Assembly (NCBI GenBank): GCA_024278775.1
Contig: JAJRSP010000012.1
Location: 1-8,845 of the forward strand
Origin: Planctomycetota bacterium
GTDB taxonomy: Bacteria; Planctomycetota; Phycisphaerae; UBA1845
DNA length: 8,845 nt
Reading direction: 5' to 3'
Position numbers and translations under genes: made by a program. The notes below the pieces were generated by a model. That model saw only the letters and a program-made list of their open reading frames with translations, was not told where the DNA came from and searched no databases. Of the stretch, positions 6,622 to 8,845 are shown piece by piece. The stretch's first letter is position 1; each line of letters opens with the position of its first letter.

Positions 6622-7488
6622 ATGTCATTCAAGACCAGTCTCGGCGTGTTGTTGGTGTTGCTTCCTTGTCTATCCCTTGCCCAGGAGCGTAACGGTAAGG
6701 ACCAAATAGTCCAAGTTGACGACATGGGCAGGCACGAGTCCGCAGTTCGAAATCGTCTTGCCGAACTCGGTGGGGCTGAACGGGTAGAGCAGCTTTCAAG
6801 CTCGGCTGCCATGCTGGTTTTGGATTCGCTTTCAGTCAGCCAAGTCGACAAGGGGGCTATGTCGATCGAGTTGACACACGGCGCGAACGGCTTCCGTACG
6901 CTCCAACTGATGAGTGAAGATGGAATGCGAGTCAGTTTGAGCGGCATGTTTGATGGCACAGAGTGGAAAGTGGACAGCGCTGATTATTTTGATGGAATAA
7001 ATGTCAAGGCCTTTGTATTTGTAACCCGGTCCGGTGAGGAAGCGTTGCTTTCTTTCGGTGCTGTGCCGCGTTTCGATCGCCCACAGCTTGCACGCTCAGT
7101 GCTGACGGCAGAGGTGTCCTCTGCTTTGTCGCGGGCCGCCGGAGAGGTGGTGGAAGGTGTTCAAGCTATGCCTGTCCAGGGCGTCGATACCTCGTGTGCC
7201 ACTGTTGGTGGAGGTAGTATTCCACTCACCTTCACTGGTGCTGACGTTCTCATTGACGATGAGGGTGTGGTGTTCTTCCTTTACGTGGGAGAGGTCATGG
7301 TCAAGACGCTTGTCATGAATTCAGCAGTCCCCGCGGGGATGGGTGCCGTTGCACGGGCGGAACCGACTCCTAAGAAGGATGCTGTTTGCCGACGTTTGTT
7401 TTCTCTATGTATAGGTAGTGATGACGATCGAGCCGCGGCTATCGCTTGTGCGGCTTGGCTGAAGGATTGTCAGTCCTCGTTTCACTAG
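6622..7488 (+). CDS. Exported protein of unknown function, cassette 1
   Basis: 288 residues. The start at 6622 is preferred over an in-frame ATG at 6553 because it follows GGAGG and aligns with the start of the paralogous gene at 7753. Residues 1-20 are a Sec signal peptide: Lys4, hydrophobic core LGVLLVLLP, likely cleavage after LSLA20 before Gln21. Cys16 sits within the hydrophobic core without a proper lipobox, so a lipoprotein is unlikely. The mature part has no domain I recognise. It contains alternating hydrophobic stretches, such as KAFVFVTRSGEEALLSFGAV (129-148) and ADVLIDDEGVVFFLYVGEVM (207-226), that suggest beta structure. Cysteines are at 192, 256, 263, 276 and 283; the last four form a compact C-terminal group fit for disulfides outside the cytoplasm. 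The tail pattern GSD...AA......LKDC is shared with the next gene. Expression probably depends on the poly-G promoter at 6382-6412. Confidence 0.82.
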   Translation: MSFKTSLGVLLVLLPCLSLAQERNGKDQIVQVDDMGRHESAVRNRLAELGGAERVEQLSSSAAMLVLDSLSVSQVDKGAMSIELTHGANGFRTLQLMSEDGMRVSLSGMFDGTEWKVDSADYFDGINVKAFVFVTRSGEEALLSFGAVPRFDRPQLARSVLTAEVSSALSRAAGEVVEGVQAMPVQGVDTSCATVGGGSIPLTFTGADVLIDDEGVVFFLYVGEVMVKTLVMNSAVPAGMGAVARAEPTPKKDAVCRRLFSLCIGSDDDRAAAIACAAWLKDCQSSFH

Positions 7489-7516
7489 CCGATCGCCATG
7501 CGTTATCGGTGCATAC

Positions 7517-7551
7517 AGAGACGGTTCCCCCGAAAGGTGGGGACCGTCTCT
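7517..7551 (+). terminator. Strong GAAA-tetraloop hairpin, copy 2
   Basis: The core from GAGACGG through GAAA to CCGTCTC is base-for-base the same as at 6205-6238. It lies 28 bp after the stop of the first exported-protein gene. No T run follows. Its placement after a gene in both cases fits a 3'-end or processing element. Confidence 0.65.
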
Positions 7552-7654
7552 CTTCGTATGGGGTGTGCTGAACATGGCGTAGGGCTTGGAAGTGTTCGTC
7601 TCGCTCCGCCTCGTTAGCAATCAGTCACGGGTCTCTTTTTTTCCAGGAATTCTG

Positions 7655-7679
7655 TTGTCTAGCTCGGGGGGGCGATTAT
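7655..7679 (+). promoter_or_regulatory. Promoter-like site with G7 tract and a short spacer
   Basis: TTGTCT (7655-7660), then AGCTC, G7 (7666-7672), C and GATTAT (7674-7679). The spacer is only 13 bases, too short for normal sigma-70 contact, so in this state the promoter should be weak or off. Four extra G would restore 17. It is homologous to 6382-6412, where the tract is 14 G. Confidence 0.5.
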
Positions 7680-7752
7680 GATGGGATGTCTTGCCGCGTG
7701 GGTGGCCACGCGATGAAGCATTCCATAATCCACATTTCGGAGGATGTAGAGC
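7680..7752 (+). promoter_or_regulatory. Conserved leader with hairpin and Shine-Dalgarno, copy 2
   Basis: CGCGTGG (7695-7701) pairs with CCACGCG (7706-7712) around GTGG. GGAGG (7739-7743) is nine bases before the ATG at 7753. If transcription starts just after the -10 at 7674, nearly the whole leader is this conserved segment. Confidence 0.55.
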
Positions 7753-8601
7753 ATGCCATTCAAAGCCAGTCTCGGCGTGTTGTTGGTGTTGCTTCCTGGT
7801 CTCTCCTTTGCCCTGGGGCGTAACAGCGCGGAACAGAAAACTCAAGTCGACGGCATCAGGTTGGGGAGACCGGATATCATAATCGCCGGAGTGGCTCATC
7901 CGTCTCTTCCGGAATTCATGGAGCTGTTCGCTGCGGGCGCAAAACTTCTCGACTCGGAGGCCGCAAAGCTTGGTGCCCAACCCACGACGGATCAGTGGCT
8001 CGCCGCTGAATCGCTAGGGTTTTCGCGGGATTCGAGCCTTGTGATCCGGGCGTTTATGGAAGCTACCGAAGACCAGCAGATCGACGCGGCGAATGCGGAC
8101 ATCGGCGTAACCCTCGTGAGCCGCGGCGATCGTTTCGACGTGGAAGGCCACGTTGACCTAACGAAGCTGGCGGAAAGCGGTCATTTTTCTCGTAGTTTTG
8201 CCAAATCTCTCATCTACTCAGGCAGCCTGACGGATGCGGATATGGTGCGTGTTTTCCAGTTGCTCTCGCGGTCGATGAAAGTGAACCTGGCGATTCAGCA
8301 AGCGTTTCTGGCGATGAATGATACGCCGAGAGTCAATTATAGTGCCACATTGACACTCGACTTTGTTGGCGTTGATGTCGAAGTACGCGTTGCCGGTTTT
8401 TGGGACAACTTCTGGGCAGGCGTTAGAGAAACCGTCAACTGTTTTCCCAACGCCCTCGACCACTTTGTCGGGGGAAGCGACCAGGTAAGCGGGAGTGTCA
8501 CCTGCGGCGCCACCGGGTGCGACTTTACGATGAGCGGCACGGCGTCAGGTTCGGATGCTGCCGACCTTTTTGCCGGTCTTCGGGACTGCTTGATGCAGTA
8601 G
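7753..8601 (+). CDS. Exported protein of unknown function, cassette 2
   Basis: 282 residues. Residues 1-20 are a signal peptide almost the same as that of the preceding gene (SLGVLLVLLP shared), with likely cleavage after LSFA20. Residues 21-35 still resemble the neighbour (RN....Q..QVD). From there on the mature protein is different: largely helical, for example PEFMELFAAGAKLLDSEAAK (53-72) and a long helical part at about 140-190. The final 90 residues have beta-like strands and cysteines at 230, 251, 256 and 279. The tail GSDAADLFAGLRDC echoes the C-terminus of the neighbour. I do not recognise a domain. Cysteine placement again suggests disulfides in the periplasm or outside the cell. It should be poorly expressed in the present state if the 13-base spacer promoter is its only one. 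Unlike the previous gene it is not followed by the GAAA-tetraloop hairpin. Confidence 0.82.
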   Translation: MPFKASLGVLLVLLPGLSFALGRNSAEQKTQVDGIRLGRPDIIIAGVAHPSLPEFMELFAAGAKLLDSEAAKLGAQPTTDQWLAAESLGFSRDSSLVIRAFMEATEDQQIDAANADIGVTLVSRGDRFDVEGHVDLTKLAESGHFSRSFAKSLIYSGSLTDADMVRVFQLLSRSMKVNLAIQQAFLAMNDTPRVNYSATLTLDFVGVDVEVRVAGFWDNFWAGVRETVNCFPNALDHFVGGSDQVSGSVTCGATGCDFTMSGTASGSDAADLFAGLRDCLMQ

Positions 8602-8748
8602 TTCTATCGTTTGCGGAGAGCGACGTAGATCAGGCACCGCCCGACGATAAATCGTTCCGTGTGTGAATGTCAGGCAATGGTCCGAGCTACAAGCTGTCGG
8701 CATCATGTTGCCCGTCTAGCCCGGATTATTCAAGCTTTCCCCTTTTTT
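8602..8748. other. Gene-free stretch, possible left end of an insertion sequence
   Basis: No gene is seen. The expected GAAA hairpin is missing after the cassette 2 gene. A change in sequence character occurs near TAGCCCGGATTATTCAAG (8717-8734) followed by CCCCTTTTTT, which may mark the end of a mobile element reaching past the window. The terminal repeats cannot be tested because the other end is outside. Confidence 0.3.
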
Positions 8749-8810
8749 ACGACCTCCTTGTGGGATAAACTACGGTTGCTGAAACACTTATCCCAAGACA
8801 AGGAGGTCGT
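8749..8810 (+). promoter_or_regulatory. Long hairpin that buries the ribosome binding site of the next gene
   Basis: ACGACCTCCTTGT (8749-8761) pairs perfectly with ACAAGGAGGTCGT (8798-8810). After a three-base bulge (AAG), GGGATAA (8762-8768) pairs with TTATCCC (8788-8794), around a 19-base loop. The right arm contains the full Shine-Dalgarno sequence AAGGAGG of the gene starting at 8813. A transcript starting left of 8749 would hide the site; one starting inside the loop would not. Confidence 0.75.
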
Positions 8811-8812
8811 TA

Positions 8813-8845
8813 ATGGTTGGACAGGCTGTTGCTCAGATTGGCTTT
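8813..8845 (+). CDS. Start of an unidentified gene, possibly a transposase (3' end beyond the window)
   Basis: ATG at 8813 follows AAGGAGG with a spacing of six to seven bases. The eleven codons in the window read MVGQAVAQIGF and remain open to the edge. This is too short to name. The transposase suggestion rests only on the ribosome-binding-site hairpin upstream and is inference. Confidence 0.5.
   Translation, partial: MVGQAVAQIGF

Larger units (their letters stand above)
6172..6727 (+). repeat. Duplicated block, copy 1 (hairpin, promoter, leader and signal peptide)
   Basis: Collinear with 7485-7858. Both copies begin with CTAGCCG and contain in order the GAAA-tetraloop hairpin, a segment reading GCTGAACATGGCG, CCTCGTTAGC, the T-rich stretch, a poly-G run after TAGCTC, the leader hairpin, CACATTTCGGAGGA and the signal peptide codons. 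Similarity fades after about codon 35. Copy 1 has about 135 extra bp between the G tract and the leader and about 30 extra bp before the T-rich stretch. Confidence 0.85.
7485..7858 (+). repeat. Duplicated block, copy 2
   Basis: Second copy of the block at 6172-6727. Its left end CTAGCCG includes the stop codon (TAG, 7486-7488) of the preceding secreted-protein gene, so the duplication joint lies at or very near that stop. The right end fades within codons 30-35 of the next gene. It is shorter than copy 1 because it lacks the 135-bp segment downstream of the G tract. Confidence 0.85.

Noticed and set aside
6664..6672. Lipoprotein signal around Cys16 of the first exported protein
   Set aside because: The residues before the Cys are L-L-P, not a lipobox, and the paralogue has Gly at this place. 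Cleavage after LSLA is more likely.
1..8845. CRISPR array, rRNA, toxin-antitoxin pair
   Set aside because: No regularly spaced direct repeats, no rRNA-like sequence and no recognisable toxin or antitoxin were seen on either strand.

Overview
The window looks like chromosomal DNA from a planctomycete or a close relative. The evidence is family-level: a TMTC-like multi-spanning glycosyltransferase of the type common in that phylum, a long prepilin-like protein with the FTLIELLVVIAIIALLI leader, a Ser/Thr kinase with an N-terminal zinc finger and one membrane segment, and a kinase gene next to an ECF sigma factor gene. No database search was possible, so the taxonomic call is inference.

Layout. 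Positions 1-1193 (minus) hold the first 397 codons of the membrane glycosyltransferase, which runs off the left edge. After a Rho-independent terminator (1266-1303), positions 1363-2495 (minus) hold a prepilin-type gene whose reading frame is broken at a run of seven C (seven G on the plus strand). Diverging from it are a zinc-finger/Ser-Thr kinase gene (2761-4356) and, after a 373-bp gap with hairpins and a REP-like palindrome, an ECF sigma factor gene (4730-5296). The kinase and sigma factor probably form a signalling pair.

The accessory-looking part runs from 5297 to the right edge. It begins with a codon-biased gene for a 132-residue, extremely basic protein with eight cysteines, no glutamate and one aspartate (5745-6143). 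Two tandem cassettes follow (6172-7484 and 7485-8601). Each starts with the same 14-bp GAAA-tetraloop hairpin, then a promoter-like pair of hexamers separated by a poly-G run (14 G in the first, 7 G in the second), then the same leader hairpin, the same Shine-Dalgarno region and the same signal peptide. The mature exported proteins do not resemble each other apart from a cysteine-containing C-terminal tail. The best reading is a duplicated expression-and-secretion cassette carrying different cargo, with promoter strength set by G-tract length (phase variation). This is the strongest candidate for an undescribed system here.

At the right edge a new gene begins at 8813. Its ribosome binding site is locked in a 20-bp stem, as in insertion sequences that block translation of read-through transcripts.
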